This document shows positions 1 through 9,559 of a stretch of DNA of 64,000 nucleotides, piece after piece; position 1 is the first letter of the stretch, and each line of letters starts with the position of its first letter. The DNA is from Pedobacter ginsengisoli (GTDB lineage Bacteria; Bacteroidota; Bacteroidia; Sphingobacteriales; Sphingobacteriaceae). A program made the position numbers and the translations under genes. The notes beneath the pieces were generated by a model. That model was not told the DNA's origin. It made no database searches and saw nothing but the letters and a program-made list of their open reading frames with translations. The stretch lies in assembly GCF_002736205.1 (NCBI RefSeq), contig NZ_CP024091.1, forward strand, positions 4,151,555 to 4,215,554, in the 5' to 3' direction.

Positions 1-484
1 CGCGTTCTGATACATCGTTGTGCAATACGTAACCTGCTACATAATCAAGGGCTTCAGCCTCATCAACATAAGAAGCTTTTTTTCCTATTACTACTGCAAG
101 CTCAACTTCCCAGTCGGTTTTTACAGAGTTTTTAGGGATTACAATATCATCAAAAGGCCCTGTCAAAGCGGTAGTAGACTTCATAAAAATAACCGGTTCA
201 GGTGGCAGGGGTGCATTGGTTTCCTTTGCATGATCTGCATAGTTTAATCCTATACAAACTATTTTTGAAGGACGTGCTACCGGTGAGCCTAAACGTGTAT
301 CTGCTGGTATCTGAGCCAATTTCCCTTCATTTTCCTTTACAAACGCCTCAAGTCTGGCTAATCCGTTATCATTAAAGAATTTCTCATTATAATCTTCTCC
401 AAAAGCAGAAGTATCATACCAAATATCATTTATAATAACGCCCGTTTTTTCCTGATCGGCTGCTCCCCATCTGATTAATTTCAT
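1..484 (-). CDS. Fumarylacetoacetate hydrolase family protein, probable 2,4-diketo-3-deoxy-L-fuconate hydrolase (3' end outside window)
   Basis: About 161 N-terminal codons are visible; the C-terminus lies beyond base 1. Translation starts at the ATG read from 484 and gives MKLIRWGAADQEKTG. The segment SKIVCIGLNYADHAKE and the later WEVELAVVIGKK, whose E-x-E supplies metal ligands, are typical of the FAH/ureidoglycolate-lyase superfamily. Members next to fucose genes cleave 2,4-diketo-3-deoxy-L-fuconate to pyruvate and L-lactate in the non-phosphorylative pathway. That substrate is inferred from the neighbours (SDR 28 bases upstream, then UxaA, mutarotase, FucP and fucosidase), not from the protein itself. 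Cytoplasmic and probably divalent-metal dependent. An acylpyruvase or ureidoglycolate lyase could look the same over this length. It is the last gene of the operon visible here. Confidence 0.85.
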   Translation of the reverse strand, partial: MKLIRWGAADQEKTGVIINDIWYDTSAFGEDYNEKFFNDNGLARLEAFVKENEGKLAQIPADTRLGSPVARPSKIVCIGLNYADHAKETNAPLPPEPVIFMKSTTALTGPFDDIVIPKNSVKTDWEVELAVVIGKKASYVDEAEALDYVAGYVLHNDVSER

Positions 485-512
485 TGATATATATTTATTT
501 TAAAAACTCAAA

Positions 513-1277
513 TTAGTTATTTAATTTAACAAATCCTCCATCTAAAGGATAGTCATTTCCAGTTACAAAGCCAGATTCATCTGAACATAGGTATAAAGCA
601 AGGGAGGCTACCTCCTCTGGCTTACCCATACGACCAATTGGCTGGCTTTTAGATAATTTCTCAAAAACGGCTTCTTCCTGACCCGGATAATTTTTGGCAA
701 TAAAGCCATCAACAAATGGTGTGTGTACTCTTGCCGGAGAGATGCTGTTACATCTGATTCCATCGGCCATATAATCGCGTGCTACAGAAAGTGTCATGGC
801 ATAAATGGCGCCTTTACTCATAGAATAGGCGAACCTGTCGGTAATACCAACCAAAGCCGCAATAGAAGCCATATTAAGGATTACTGCTGAACTGCTTTTT
901 TTCAATGCCGGAATTGCAGCGTATAAGCAATTGTAAGCTCCTTTAACATTTACGTTAAAGATTCTGGTAAAATCCTCTTCAGAGGTGGTCTCCAGCTTTC
1001 CAACATGAGCAATACCCGCATTGTTTACCAGAATATCTATGTTACCTACTTTGTTAAAAACATCGATTACCTGAGCCTGATTACTCACATCGCAACTGTA
1101 GCCAATTGCATTTCCGCCTGCTTTTGTAATCTCGTCAATTGTTTGTGCAGCAGCTTCAACATTTAGCTCAATAATATGAACCAAAGCACCTTGTTTTGCA
1201 AAAAGAACAGATATCGCTCTGCCTATTCCGCTTCCTCCACCTGTAATAATTGCTGATTTTCCTTTTAAACTGAACAT
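513..1277 (-). CDS. SDR-family oxidoreductase, probable 2-keto-3-deoxy-L-fuconate (or L-fucose) dehydrogenase
   Basis: A 254-residue classical short-chain dehydrogenase. The Rossmann motif TGGGSGIG lies at residues 12-19, NNAG at 85-88, the catalytic serine at about 138 and Y151-x-x-x-K155. It begins at the ATG read from 1277 (MFSLKGKSAIITGG). An upstream in-frame start at 1325 would add 16 residues overlapping uxaA and is less likely, because the Rossmann fold starts right after the chosen methionine. In fucose loci such enzymes oxidise L-fucose to the lactone or 2-keto-3-deoxy-L-fuconate to the diketo acid. The hydrolase directly downstream favours the second role, but only one SDR is visible, so the first fucose oxidation step may be encoded elsewhere or by this enzyme. 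Soluble, NAD(P)-dependent. Confidence 0.88.
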   Translation of the reverse strand: MFSLKGKSAIITGGGSGIGRAISVLFAKQGALVHIIELNVEAAAQTIDEITKAGGNAIGYSCDVSNQAQVIDVFNKVGNIDILVNNAGIAHVGKLETTSEEDFTRIFNVNVKGAYNCLYAAIPALKKSSSAVILNMASIAALVGITDRFAYSMSKGAIYAMTLSVARDYMADGIRCNSISPARVHTPFVDGFIAKNYPGQEEAVFEKLSKSQPIGRMGKPEEVASLALYLCSDESGFVTGNDYPLDGGFVKLNN

Positions 1278-1287
1278 AGTTACCTTA

Positions 1288-2946
1288 TTATAATGAAACG
1301 CCTCTTTTCCATGGGATGAAATCATCCTGATTTAACAATACTGCTTTAGGGGTTACTTCGCCACTTGCAGCTTTAATACAATATTCAAGGATCTCTGCTC
1401 CCATTTCTTCAATGGTTTTTTCGCCTCGAATAATTGCACCTGTGTCTATATCAATAATGTCGCCCATTCTGTTGGTAAGCGCTGAATTTGTTGCTATTTT
1501 AATTACCGGACAAACAGGGTTTCCTGTTGGGGTACCCAGACCAGTGGTAAACAAGATTAATGTAGCGCCACTAGCCGCTTTTCCGGTGGTTGCCTCCACA
1601 TCATTTCCTGGTGTACATACTAAACTTAACCCTGGTTTGGTTGCAGGTTCAGTATAATCCAGAACATCTACTACCGGCGATGTTCCTGCTTTTTTAGCTG
1701 CTCCTGTACTTTTAATAGCGTCGGTAATTAAACCGTCCTTTATGTTTCCTGGTGATGGGTTCATATGAAATCCTGAACCCACGGCATGAGCCTGGGCATC
1801 ATACTCCTGCATTAACCTGATAAATTTTTCGGCAGTTGGCTTATCAACGCATCTGTCTATTATGTTTTGTTCTGCACCACATAGTTCCGGAAATTCTGCC
1901 AGCAGAACTTTGGCTCCAAGTGCAACCAGAAGATCAGAGGTATAACCTACAGAAGGATTTGCAGAGATGCCACTAAAGCCATCACTTCCACCGCATTTAA
2001 CACCCACACACAGCTTACTTAGCGGAGCCGGGCTTCTTTCTATTTTATTGATCTCAGTTAAGCCGGCAAAAGTTTTAAGAATTGCATCTTTTATCAACTG
2101 CTCTTCACTTTGGCTTTGCTGCTGTTCAAATATTAAGACCTTCTTATGAAATGAAGGGTTACGTGCTTTAATATCATCAAGCAAACTTTGCGTTTGCAGG
2201 TGCTGACAGCCAAGGCTAAGTACAGTTATACCGGCAACGTTCGGATGATCAGCATATGCTGCCAATAAGTTGCTTAACACATCTGCATCCTGACGTGTAC
2301 CGCCACAACCGCCCTGATGATTCAGGAATTTAATGCCATCTACATTTTTGAATACCCTGTTTTTGCCTGTTTGAACAGATGAAAGGGTATCAACATTGAA
2401 GGCATCTATTGATTCGCCTTCCTGATATGCAGTTAGCAACTGATCAGTAAACTGCTTGTATTTATCAGTTACATTATAACCCAAAGTATTGTACAGCGAC
2501 TCTTTTATTACATCAAGGTTTCTGTTTTCGCAGAAAACCGTTGGTATAAACAACCAATAGTTCGCAGTTCCTACTTTACCATCCTCGCGGTGATATCCGT
2601 TGAATGTTCTATTTTGAAATTTTGACACATCAGGCACCTGCCATTGGTAATTTACATCTCTGTAGGCATAATCCTGAGAGGCATGATGAACATTTTCGGT
2701 AGTCATTAATCCACCCTGAGGAATAAAAGCGGTTGCTTTCCCAACCAATACCCCATACATTATCACGTCCTGACCAATTGCCCTTTCAGTTATGAAAAAC
2801 TTATGTTTGGCGTGCACATCTTCCTGTAAATTGAAGGTAAGGTTTTCCCATTCAACTTTTTGTCCTTTTGGTAAATCCTGCAAGGCTACCAGAACATTAT
2901 CGTCCGGATGTATTTGCAGGAAACTTTTATTAGTTATTATTGACAT
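1288..2946 (-). CDS. UxaA-family (altronate/galactarate-type) dehydratase with N-terminal SAF domain
   Basis: 552 residues, the usual length for single-chain UxaA-family dehydratases: an SAF domain at about residues 12-90 is followed by the catalytic body. Family segments include GGCGGTRQDADVL, CGGSDGFSGISANPSVGY and the C-terminal FTTGLGTPTGNPVCP. The family dehydrates sugar acids with Fe2+/Mn2+. Between a mutarotase/FucP pair and an SDR/FAH pair it most likely dehydrates L-fuconate to 2-keto-3-deoxy-L-fuconate, the step that enolase-superfamily fuconate dehydratases perform elsewhere; UxaA homologues also occur in the Campylobacter jejuni fucose locus. Its ATG shares a base with the mutarotase stop (TAATG at 2946), suggesting translational coupling. 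Altronate as substrate cannot be excluded, but no uronate genes are nearby. Confidence 0.88.
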   Translation of the reverse strand: MSIITNKSFLQIHPDDNVLVALQDLPKGQKVEWENLTFNLQEDVHAKHKFFITERAIGQDVIMYGVLVGKATAFIPQGGLMTTENVHHASQDYAYRDVNYQWQVPDVSKFQNRTFNGYHREDGKVGTANYWLFIPTVFCENRNLDVIKESLYNTLGYNVTDKYKQFTDQLLTAYQEGESIDAFNVDTLSSVQTGKNRVFKNVDGIKFLNHQGGCGGTRQDADVLSNLLAAYADHPNVAGITVLSLGCQHLQTQSLLDDIKARNPSFHKKVLIFEQQQSQSEEQLIKDAILKTFAGLTEINKIERSPAPLSKLCVGVKCGGSDGFSGISANPSVGYTSDLLVALGAKVLLAEFPELCGAEQNIIDRCVDKPTAEKFIRLMQEYDAQAHAVGSGFHMNPSPGNIKDGLITDAIKSTGAAKKAGTSPVVDVLDYTEPATKPGLSLVCTPGNDVEATTGKAASGATLILFTTGLGTPTGNPVCPVIKIATNSALTNRMGDIIDIDTGAIIRGEKTIEEMGAEILEYCIKAASGEVTPKAVLLNQDDFIPWKRGVSL

Positions 2947-3281
2947 TATGCTTTTAAATCAAATATTTTATCCATTAACACCCATTTCTCGCCTGGCTTA
3001 GAACCCGGGATTGCCTGCTGATATTTCCACATCAATTTTTCCCATTCCTGTACCTTTTCATTTGAAGCGTCCATGGCTCCTTTATTTTCAAAGCTAAATT
3101 TACCATTTACTTCCATAATCATGAACAGCCTATTGCCATATCTGTAAATTTCCATTGCATCAATTCCGGCCGAGGTAATGCTCTCCTGAATTTCAGGCCA
3201 TACCTGCTGATGCATTATTTCATATTCTTTAATCAGATCGGGATCATTTACCAGATCAAGCGCTAAACAATATCTTTTCAT
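2946..3281 (-). CDS. L-rhamnose mutarotase family protein, probable L-fucose mutarotase
   Basis: 111 residues, full length for the family (about 105-115). The N-terminal block MKRYCLALDLV, the MHQQVWPEI segment with His24, and EIYRYGNRLFMIME match the RhaM/FucU-like dimeric ferredoxin-like fold. The enzyme interconverts alpha and beta anomers of the imported sugar so that downstream oxidation is not limited by spontaneous mutarotation. Anomer type is family knowledge; the fucose assignment comes from fucP 26 bases upstream and the GH29 fucosidase beyond. Cytoplasmic. Its stop codon overlaps the uxaA start. L-rhamnose remains a formal alternative because the family name is rhamnose-based, but no rhaA/rhaB/rhaD gene is present. 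Confidence 0.88.
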   Translation of the reverse strand: MKRYCLALDLVNDPDLIKEYEIMHQQVWPEIQESITSAGIDAMEIYRYGNRLFMIMEVNGKFSFENKGAMDASNEKVQEWEKLMWKYQQAIPGSKPGEKWVLMDKIFDLKA

Positions 3282-3307
3282 TTTATATATTTTATAAGAT
3301 TTCTATA

Positions 3308-4558
3308 CTATGCTCTTTTAACCACCTTATGCCCTGTTATACCAAATAGGAATACAACAGCGAAGCACAGGAATGGCACGATGTAACCTACCTGAATGTC
3401 GGATAGATCAGTAATATAACCCATTACAGGTGGCAATACTGCCCCGCCAACGATGGACATGATGATCAGACTACTTCCAAATTTTGTATCTTTTCCAAGA
3501 TCCTTTATACCCAGAGAGAATATTGTGGGGAACATGATGGACATAAAAAATGCAATACCGATAACTGCAAATAGTGCAACTGTTCCATGAGATACTATTG
3601 CGGCAATGCACAGCACCATACTTGCTACTGAATAAATAGCCAATAACCGTTCTGCTTTTATAAATTTCATCAGGAAGGTACCAAGTACACGTCCAATCAG
3701 AAATGCAAGGCCCATACCAATACCTGCATATCCTGCTGCCTCTTGCTGACTTATTTCGGCTACTTTAGTAGCGTACAAAATAAAAAAGCTAAATACGCAA
3801 ACCTGGGCACCAACATAAAAGAACTGAGCCAGAGCAGCCCATCTCAGGTGCTTGTGTTTAAGGGCATCCACCAGTGTATGATCAGTTGCTTTATCGCCGG
3901 CTTCTTCTGTCTCCACAATCTCAGGCAATTTCAGAAAAACAAAAATGATAGCGATTACCAGAATAATACTTCCTAAAACCAAATATGGTGTTTTTACTGA
4001 TGAAGCCTCTGAAGCTAAAGCAAATTCCCGGGCCGAAGCAGTCATTTTATTTAAATCTGCATCAGAAATACCTTCTATTAAAATAATTTTAGCACCAATT
4101 ATCGGAGCAGTCATTGCGGCAAGACCGTTAAATGACTGCGCAAAATTCAAACGAAAAGTTGCCGTTTCAGGAGGTCCCAGCAATGATGCATAAGGGTTGG
4201 CAGCTGTTTCCAGAATGGTTAGTCCGCAGGCTATGATGAATAGCGCACCCAAAAAGAATACGTAAGCTTGTGTATTTGCAGCCGGTATAAATAAAAATGA
4301 CCCTATGGCAAACAATGCCAGACCCAGAATAATGCCTGTTTTATAGCCATACTTTTTCATAATGAATCCGGCCGGAAGGGCCATAACAAAATAAGCGATG
4401 AATACAGCAGAGTCAACCAGGGATGCTTCTAAAGTACTTAGACTAAAAGATCTTTTTAAATGGGGAATTAATATCGGATCAAGATTATGTACAAAACCCC
4501 ACATAAAAAACAGGGAGGTAATCATGATAAACGGAAAAAGGTACTTGTTTTTAGTCAT
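3308..4558 (-). CDS. fucP: L-fucose:H+ symporter (MFS permease) FucP
   Basis: 416 residues with about twelve hydrophobic segments, beginning MTKNKYLFPFIMITSLFFMWGF, the signature N-terminus of the FucP/GluP branch of the major facilitator superfamily. NLDPILIPHLK in TM1-loop1 is equally typical; NYAQSFNGL-like (here NFAQSFNGLAAM), ETAANPYA and the C-terminal GGAVLPPVMGYITD are conserved family blocks. It is a proton-coupled inner-membrane sugar importer. Fucose specificity is supported by adjacent mutarotase and fucosidase genes, although Bacteroidota homologues also carry glucose, galactose or N-acetylglucosamine. It lies 26 bases upstream of the mutarotase, and 118 bases separate it from the end of the fucosidase, so it could have its own promoter or be read from the upstream one. 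Confidence 0.92.
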   Translation of the reverse strand: MTKNKYLFPFIMITSLFFMWGFVHNLDPILIPHLKRSFSLSTLEASLVDSAVFIAYFVMALPAGFIMKKYGYKTGIILGLALFAIGSFLFIPAANTQAYVFFLGALFIIACGLTILETAANPYASLLGPPETATFRLNFAQSFNGLAAMTAPIIGAKIILIEGISDADLNKMTASAREFALASEASSVKTPYLVLGSIILVIAIIFVFLKLPEIVETEEAGDKATDHTLVDALKHKHLRWAALAQFFYVGAQVCVFSFFILYATKVAEISQQEAAGYAGIGMGLAFLIGRVLGTFLMKFIKAERLLAIYSVASMVLCIAAIVSHGTVALFAVIGIAFFMSIMFPTIFSLGIKDLGKDTKFGSSLIIMSIVGGAVLPPVMGYITDLSDIQVGYIVPFLCFAVVFLFGITGHKVVKRA

Positions 4559-4676
4559 CTGGTTTAATTTTTTGGTTAGTCAAAGAACGCGTTTTTTGTA
4601 ATGATTTATTTTACCATTTTATCTAATTATTAAACTATTTTGGCAAATAAAGTGTCATTTATATCCCTTACAGTGC

Positions 4677-6814
4677 TTAATTCGCAATATTGATGTGTGC
4701 ATTAAACAATCCCATAGTGGTATGTGGCGAAAGCGGGTTATGCAATTGCCAGCTAAATGGATAATACCTGCCTTTTTCTACATTCAAGGGGCCCAGTTTC
4801 TGACTGTAAACAGTTTGATCTGAATTGGTATCAATGCTCATTACATTGACTTTCTTAAATCCATTGTAATACTTAACAATAAGCTGATTGATCCCTTTTT
4901 TAAGCGGCAGAAGGATCACATCCTTTAATTGTTTTTCCTTAAAAGGGTTGTTATGCTCTGCCAGTACTTTGCCATTCAACGTTACAGTTACACCATCTCC
5001 GCTGGTTATGCCCACAAGATACAGCTGATCTTTTTTAGCGGTTATTTCCTGTAAAAGATAAGTTGCCGAATTTTTGTCGGCCGCGATCTCATAAGTAACA
5101 TTATTCTTTATGTCTGCTTTTTTCTCCCAAACCTTACCGTTTGCATCAGGCCATGGCTTACTTACATCAACGTTAGTTAGGTTGCCATGGACACCGCCTA
5201 CTCCTGAGTAAAGGGGGGCGACTGATAAATATCTCCCCAGGTAATCGCCGAAGGATCATTTTTTAACTTTTCGGCATTTGACCCGTTCAATGTTACTGCG
5301 GTAGTTTTACCATTCACCTGAACATCTATTACCTTTCCCTTCTCTTCATTAGTATAATAAATTACCGGCACAATAGTTCCGGTTTTTGAAGGTTTTAATG
5401 TCCATAGTTCTTTTACTGTACTCTGATAACGGTTATTATAGTCAATTCCTGAATTGCTGTAATACTTAAAAGCATTGTGCGAGTCAAGAATTAATGGAGC
5501 TTTGGTAAAAGCAATGATGTTTGCCGGAGGCACAGCGTAACCGTTTGCAAATTCTACTACGATTACTTTAAACTCTTTATCGACATTTAAACCTTCGGGA
5601 ACATTAATGGTAACACCAGCGGCATTCTGACTAAATTTTCCCTTTTTATTTTCCCCAAGAACGTATACATCGTTAATTTTTCCGGTAAGGCCCGGAAGTG
5701 TGATCGCCCCATTTTCAGGAGCTGAAAGCAAATGCAGGTAAATCTTATTAGGTCTGCTGGTTAAGCTTCCCCATTTGAATGAAATGTGAAATGGATCAGG
5801 ATCTGTTCCGTAAATGGCCTCTTTATTTTTATCCAGCCATTTACCGATACTTAGTAATACATCTTTTTCGAAATCAACTACAGAGCCATCTCCCTTAGGT
5901 CCAATATTTAAAAGGAAGTTCCCACCGCGACTGGCCACCCTGATTAAACTGGTCAGTTTTTCACGTATTTTTTCTTCTTCACTCCCCCTCTTTTGCCATG
6001 AGCGATAGCTCCATGTTTCATCGAAAAAAGAAGCAGGCGACTGCCATGGCACTCCAATAGCATAGTCAGGCTCCTGATTATCTCCCATTACGTTAAAGTC
6101 GCCCATATCATTCCCTATTCTGCTACCGATCATACAATTTGGCTGAAGTTTATGAACCAAATCCCTTAATTCTCTGCTTTCGTTGGCATTTTGAGAGCCC
6201 ATATCAAACCATAGCTCCGAAACGGGGCCATAATTACTTAGTAATTCTGTAATTTGTTTCTTATTATATTCAACATGTTCAGGGGTAATGTAATCTGAAT
6301 TACTGCTTGAGATTGGAGATGCCTGAGGGAAATGCCAATCGATTAAGGAGAAGTATAACCCAAACCTTAGTCCGCCACGCTTACATGCATCGGAAAGCTC
6401 TTTTACAATATCCTTTTTGTAAGGTGTAGCATCTACCACATTAAAATCTGTTGTATTTGTCTTAAACATACAGAATCCATCATGATGCTTAGACGTGATT
6501 ACCAGGGAACGCATGCCGGCTTTTTTGGCGAGTGCAACGATAGAATCGGCGTTCCAATACTGGGGATTAAACCTTTTAGCTACTTCTGCATAAGTATCGC
6601 TATAGATACCCGCGTGGGCCTGAATCTGTTCACTCAATCCTTTGGTTACCGGTTTGCCTTCCCAAACCCCTCCCAATACAGAATAAATTCCATAGTGAAT
6701 GAACATTGAATATTTTTGGTCCTGCCATTCCTTTAATACTTTTGGATCATGCTGACCAAAAGCAAGGCTTTTACAGAAAAGTAGTAAAGTGAATAAAATG
6801 GTTGTTTGTTTCAT
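4677..6814 (-). CDS. Secreted GH29 alpha-L-fucosidase, interrupted by a frameshift in a C6/G6 run
   Basis: The uninterrupted 5' part (read from 6814 to a TAG at 5198) is 538 residues. It has a signal peptide (about residues 1-20, ending AFGQ), the GH29 barrel segments YGIYSVLGGVWEGKP and TSKHHDGFCMFKT, and a nucleophile aspartate at about D204 in ELWFDMGS. The C-terminal beta domain continues in another frame. If one C were added to the six-C run (plus-strand G run 5213-5218), translation would go on as PPLYSGVGGVHGNLTNV and run open to the TAA at 4677, giving about 713 residues in all. The 3' frame includes a cohesive ligand-binding-like segment with VTVTLNGKVLAEHNNPF. Starts 2 bases after the preceding beta-helix gene. 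It releases terminal L-fucose in the periplasm. The break is a true mutation, a sequencing homopolymer error, or -1 slippage on the C run; rfbA shows the same type of defect. Confidence 0.88.
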
Positions 6815-6816
6815 GT

Positions 6817-9195
6817 TTATTTAAGTGGTTTATCCAGCGTTATATTTTGTGTACTCTGATTTCTAAAAATAGTTATTTCGACAGTTTTATCTGACTTATT
6901 TTTCTGCTGTTCGGCTACCAGCTCAGCTACTTTATTTGTTGTTTTCTTTTTAAAGGAAAGGATAACGTCATTAGCTTTTACTACTCCTTCAAATGGACTA
7001 CCGGCATCTACTTTTAGTACCAGGATTCCTATTTCTTCAGGCATCCCTGTAGCAGAGCGTTCTCCGAGTGTTTCCAGGTTTTTAATCTGTAATCCAAACC
7101 ATTCAATAGACTGGCTTTGGCTTACTCCCTCTATTCCTTTAAGAACCGGTATGGGAGCTTTTTTAGCAATTTTACGTAAAGCAGGTGAGGTTACTCCAAA
7201 TTTATCAGTTGCAAAACTTTTAAAGCCTACAGCAAGCGCTTTAGAAGTACTTTTAACCCTATAATCGCCAATTGAGGGATTTATAAATTCAGGGTTTCCA
7301 AATGCAGAATGTTTATCTGTACCTTCCTTTTGCGATTTCTCTAATGAGGCCTGATCTGCAAAGAAATTATAATCTATCTCTTTACCCCAGAATTTAATGC
7401 CGATGGGATAATAGTTTCTGGTAACGATATTGTGCCTGAATATGTCGCCACTGTTTTCAAACCATACATGTGGATGAAAGGAATTGTTTAAAATAACGTT
7501 ATTCTCTACAGTTCTATAAAAGCCTTCGCGAAGTTTTAAGCCGCCGTTCAGGCAAACGTTATTGTATATGTGGTAGTTGCTCGACCCGTCGTCTAAATCA
7601 ATATCCCATCCATGTTCACAATGGAATCGATTATCATGCATTGTTATGGTTTTAATTACATCAGCAGTGATTAAGGCTGGGTGATCTTTAGCAATCTTAT
7701 TCATTGCCGGAACATCTGGATTCCAATATCTATCGCGGCCCCATGAATTAAAAGCACCATGGTCGCCCGATTCCAGAACAGTATTAAAAACATCGTTAAA
7801 AGAAATCTCATGGCCGCCCCAGGTACCTTCGCTAATATTTATTCCGGCTCTGGGAACATCGTAAATTGTATTGTGGGTAGCGGTAATGCTCATAGACATT
7901 GAAATTTGTACCCCCGCAACCTGTTTTTCAATCTGTCCTAATCCATACATCAGCGTATTCTCGACAGTACAATTTGCAGGGTAGTTATTTGTTTTAGGTC
8001 CGCGGGCAGTATCAATATCATTTACTGGAACAAACTGACCGTATTCAAAACTTGGTGACCGCACTGCTTTTGGATCTCCCACAAAACATACCCCACTGGC
8101 ACCGGCATAGGCAATATGGCAACCTGATATTTTGTTATTTCTATTGTAGTTACTTAAAAATACTGCATTACCCCCAACGTGGTTGAAATAACAGGCATTT
8201 ACCTGGCAAGACTCAGCTCCTTCCATTAAAACTGCCCCACCTCTGTATATTGTCCAGTCGCTACGCAATAGCGGCTCTTTAGTTTGCATAAAGGTTCTAA
8301 GGGTATGCGTAAGTTCCAGCCCTTCGATATTTATATTCCTAACCGGATTCTTCTCGGAACCTTTAAATTCAAAAAGATGTTTTAGGCGTGGGATTTCCAC
8401 CTTTGCGGCAGCAAGATTAGTAACTGATTTTTCGGGATAGTAATAAAGCAGCTTTTCATCTTTGTTATAGAACCATTCGCCTATGGTATCCAGTTCTTCA
8501 AAGATGTTTTCTACAAAGCGATACTTATCGTGCATCCCCATTTGCCGGTTATTCTGATAGCCACCTTCCATTTTCAATTTACCCTCCGTATCTTTTCCGG
8601 TGATCTGATATTGATATCCGCCCCATTCTGCTTTATGCAGGGCATGGATAAACCCTCCTGTTGGGTTTTTCCAGCTTGCAATGCGCTCCGGGCTTAAGGC
8701 ATCAGCAGAAGAGCCGGCAAAAAACCTTACTGAAGGGTTATAATTAGGATACCTGGCCATGCGCTGCTGACGCTGATTAATGAAAAGCTGATCGAACATC
8801 TGATCTCCATTAACCCTGGCTTTCATTATCTTTCCTTTATAAGACTCCCATTTTAGGTTTAAGCGGGTACCGCCACTTACAATAACTTTTTCATTTGCAT
8901 ATGGCTTTATGGTTAAACCGGCGTTTTTTTTTCTTGAATCTTCAGGAGTAAACACAACGGTTTCTGAAAGATAATATGTTCCTCCCCGCAGGTATATTAC
9001 AACCTTTCCGGATGTATTTCTTGCGATGAGCTGCGCCTTTTTTATACTTGCAAATGGCTTTTCTAGGGTTCCTGGATTCTTATCATTTCCTTTCGGGGAA
9101 ACATAAATATCCTTGCCAGAGGCCTGATTAATAATCAGCGATAAGGCAAATAGAATTGAAAATAAAGATTTCATTAGCTTTCTTATTGGGTTCAT
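6817..9195 (-). CDS. Secreted right-handed beta-helix protein with C-terminal PDZ domain, possible GH141-type glycosidase
   Basis: About 792 residues from the ATG read at 9195 (MNPIRKLMKSLFSILF); a TTG at 9207 would add four residues and is not preferred. A signal peptide ends near NQASGKD, followed directly by DIYVSPKGNDKNPGTLEKPF, the usual first block of secreted parallel beta-helix carbohydrate-active proteins of Bacteroidota. The middle contains repeated right-handed coils rich in asparagine ladders (for example NITGLELTH-like, NNYPANCTVENTLMYG). The last 100 residues resemble a PDZ domain, with SPFEGVVKANDVILSF. GH141 enzymes (fucosidase or xylanase) have this fold, and the position at the head of a fucose operon favours action on fucosylated glycans. 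GH141 membership is inference; it could be a lyase or a non-catalytic binding protein. Confidence 0.75.
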   Translation of the reverse strand: MNPIRKLMKSLFSILFALSLIINQASGKDIYVSPKGNDKNPGTLEKPFASIKKAQLIARNTSGKVVIYLRGGTYYLSETVVFTPEDSRKKNAGLTIKPYANEKVIVSGGTRLNLKWESYKGKIMKARVNGDQMFDQLFINQRQQRMARYPNYNPSVRFFAGSSADALSPERIASWKNPTGGFIHALHKAEWGGYQYQITGKDTEGKLKMEGGYQNNRQMGMHDKYRFVENIFEELDTIGEWFYNKDEKLLYYYPEKSVTNLAAAKVEIPRLKHLFEFKGSEKNPVRNINIEGLELTHTLRTFMQTKEPLLRSDWTIYRGGAVLMEGAESCQVNACYFNHVGGNAVFLSNYNRNNKISGCHIAYAGASGVCFVGDPKAVRSPSFEYGQFVPVNDIDTARGPKTNNYPANCTVENTLMYGLGQIEKQVAGVQISMSMSITATHNTIYDVPRAGINISEGTWGGHEISFNDVFNTVLESGDHGAFNSWGRDRYWNPDVPAMNKIAKDHPALITADVIKTITMHDNRFHCEHGWDIDLDDGSSNYHIYNNVCLNGGLKLREGFYRTVENNVILNNSFHPHVWFENSGDIFRHNIVTRNYYPIGIKFWGKEIDYNFFADQASLEKSQKEGTDKHSAFGNPEFINPSIGDYRVKSTSKALAVGFKSFATDKFGVTSPALRKIAKKAPIPVLKGIEGVSQSQSIEWFGLQIKNLETLGERSATGMPEEIGILVLKVDAGSPFEGVVKANDVILSFKKKTTNKVAELVAEQQKNKSDKTVEITIFRNQSTQNITLDKPLK

Positions 9196-9559
9196 TTGGT
9201 TTCTCAAAGAAAGCGAATTACAATTTACAAAGTTCTCGGAAATTATCTAAATATTAAGTGATTTTGGCATAAAACTACATTTATATACTAAAAACAAAGT
9301 AATTTTAATAAACCCAGCCAAGACTTACTGAGGCTGGATATATTTAATAGCATTAAAAGGCACCGTCCAAAAGACATGTATGTCCTCGGTCTGAAATAAG
9401 TTCAAGGTAACTAAAATTTAAAAGAGAACATCACTTGATCACTTCCTTTAAATAACCAGCAAACACATTAATATCCTTCAATTGGCCAAAAACTCCTTAA
9501 ATTCTTTCTAATACAGTTGGCAGTTGGCAATTCTTCCTGTTCTATTGAAGCTCGGTGAA
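9196..9559. other. Intergenic region upstream of the fucose operon, no gene
   Basis: 364 AT-rich bases between the divergently positioned head of the fucose operon and the 3' end of the XRE gene. On the minus strand a TTTG (9298-9295) and a TAGTTTTA (9277-9270, one mismatch to the Bacteroidota -7 box TAnnTTTG) are spaced by 17 bases, a weak candidate promoter for the operon. An inverted repeat CCAGCC (9314-9319)/GGCTGG (9332-9337) with a 12-base loop lies just upstream of it and could be an operator or a hairpin. No open frame of any substance was seen. Confidence 0.4.

Noticed and set aside
5213..5218. Phase-variable G tract switching the fucosidase on and off
   Set aside because: A six-base run is short for phase variation, and a second single-base loss in rfbA makes a sequencing error more likely.
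9515..9535. Possible target of the candidate guide (shared GTTGGCAG with 10139-10146)
   Set aside because: Only eight bases match, which is expected by chance in 64 kb on two strands.
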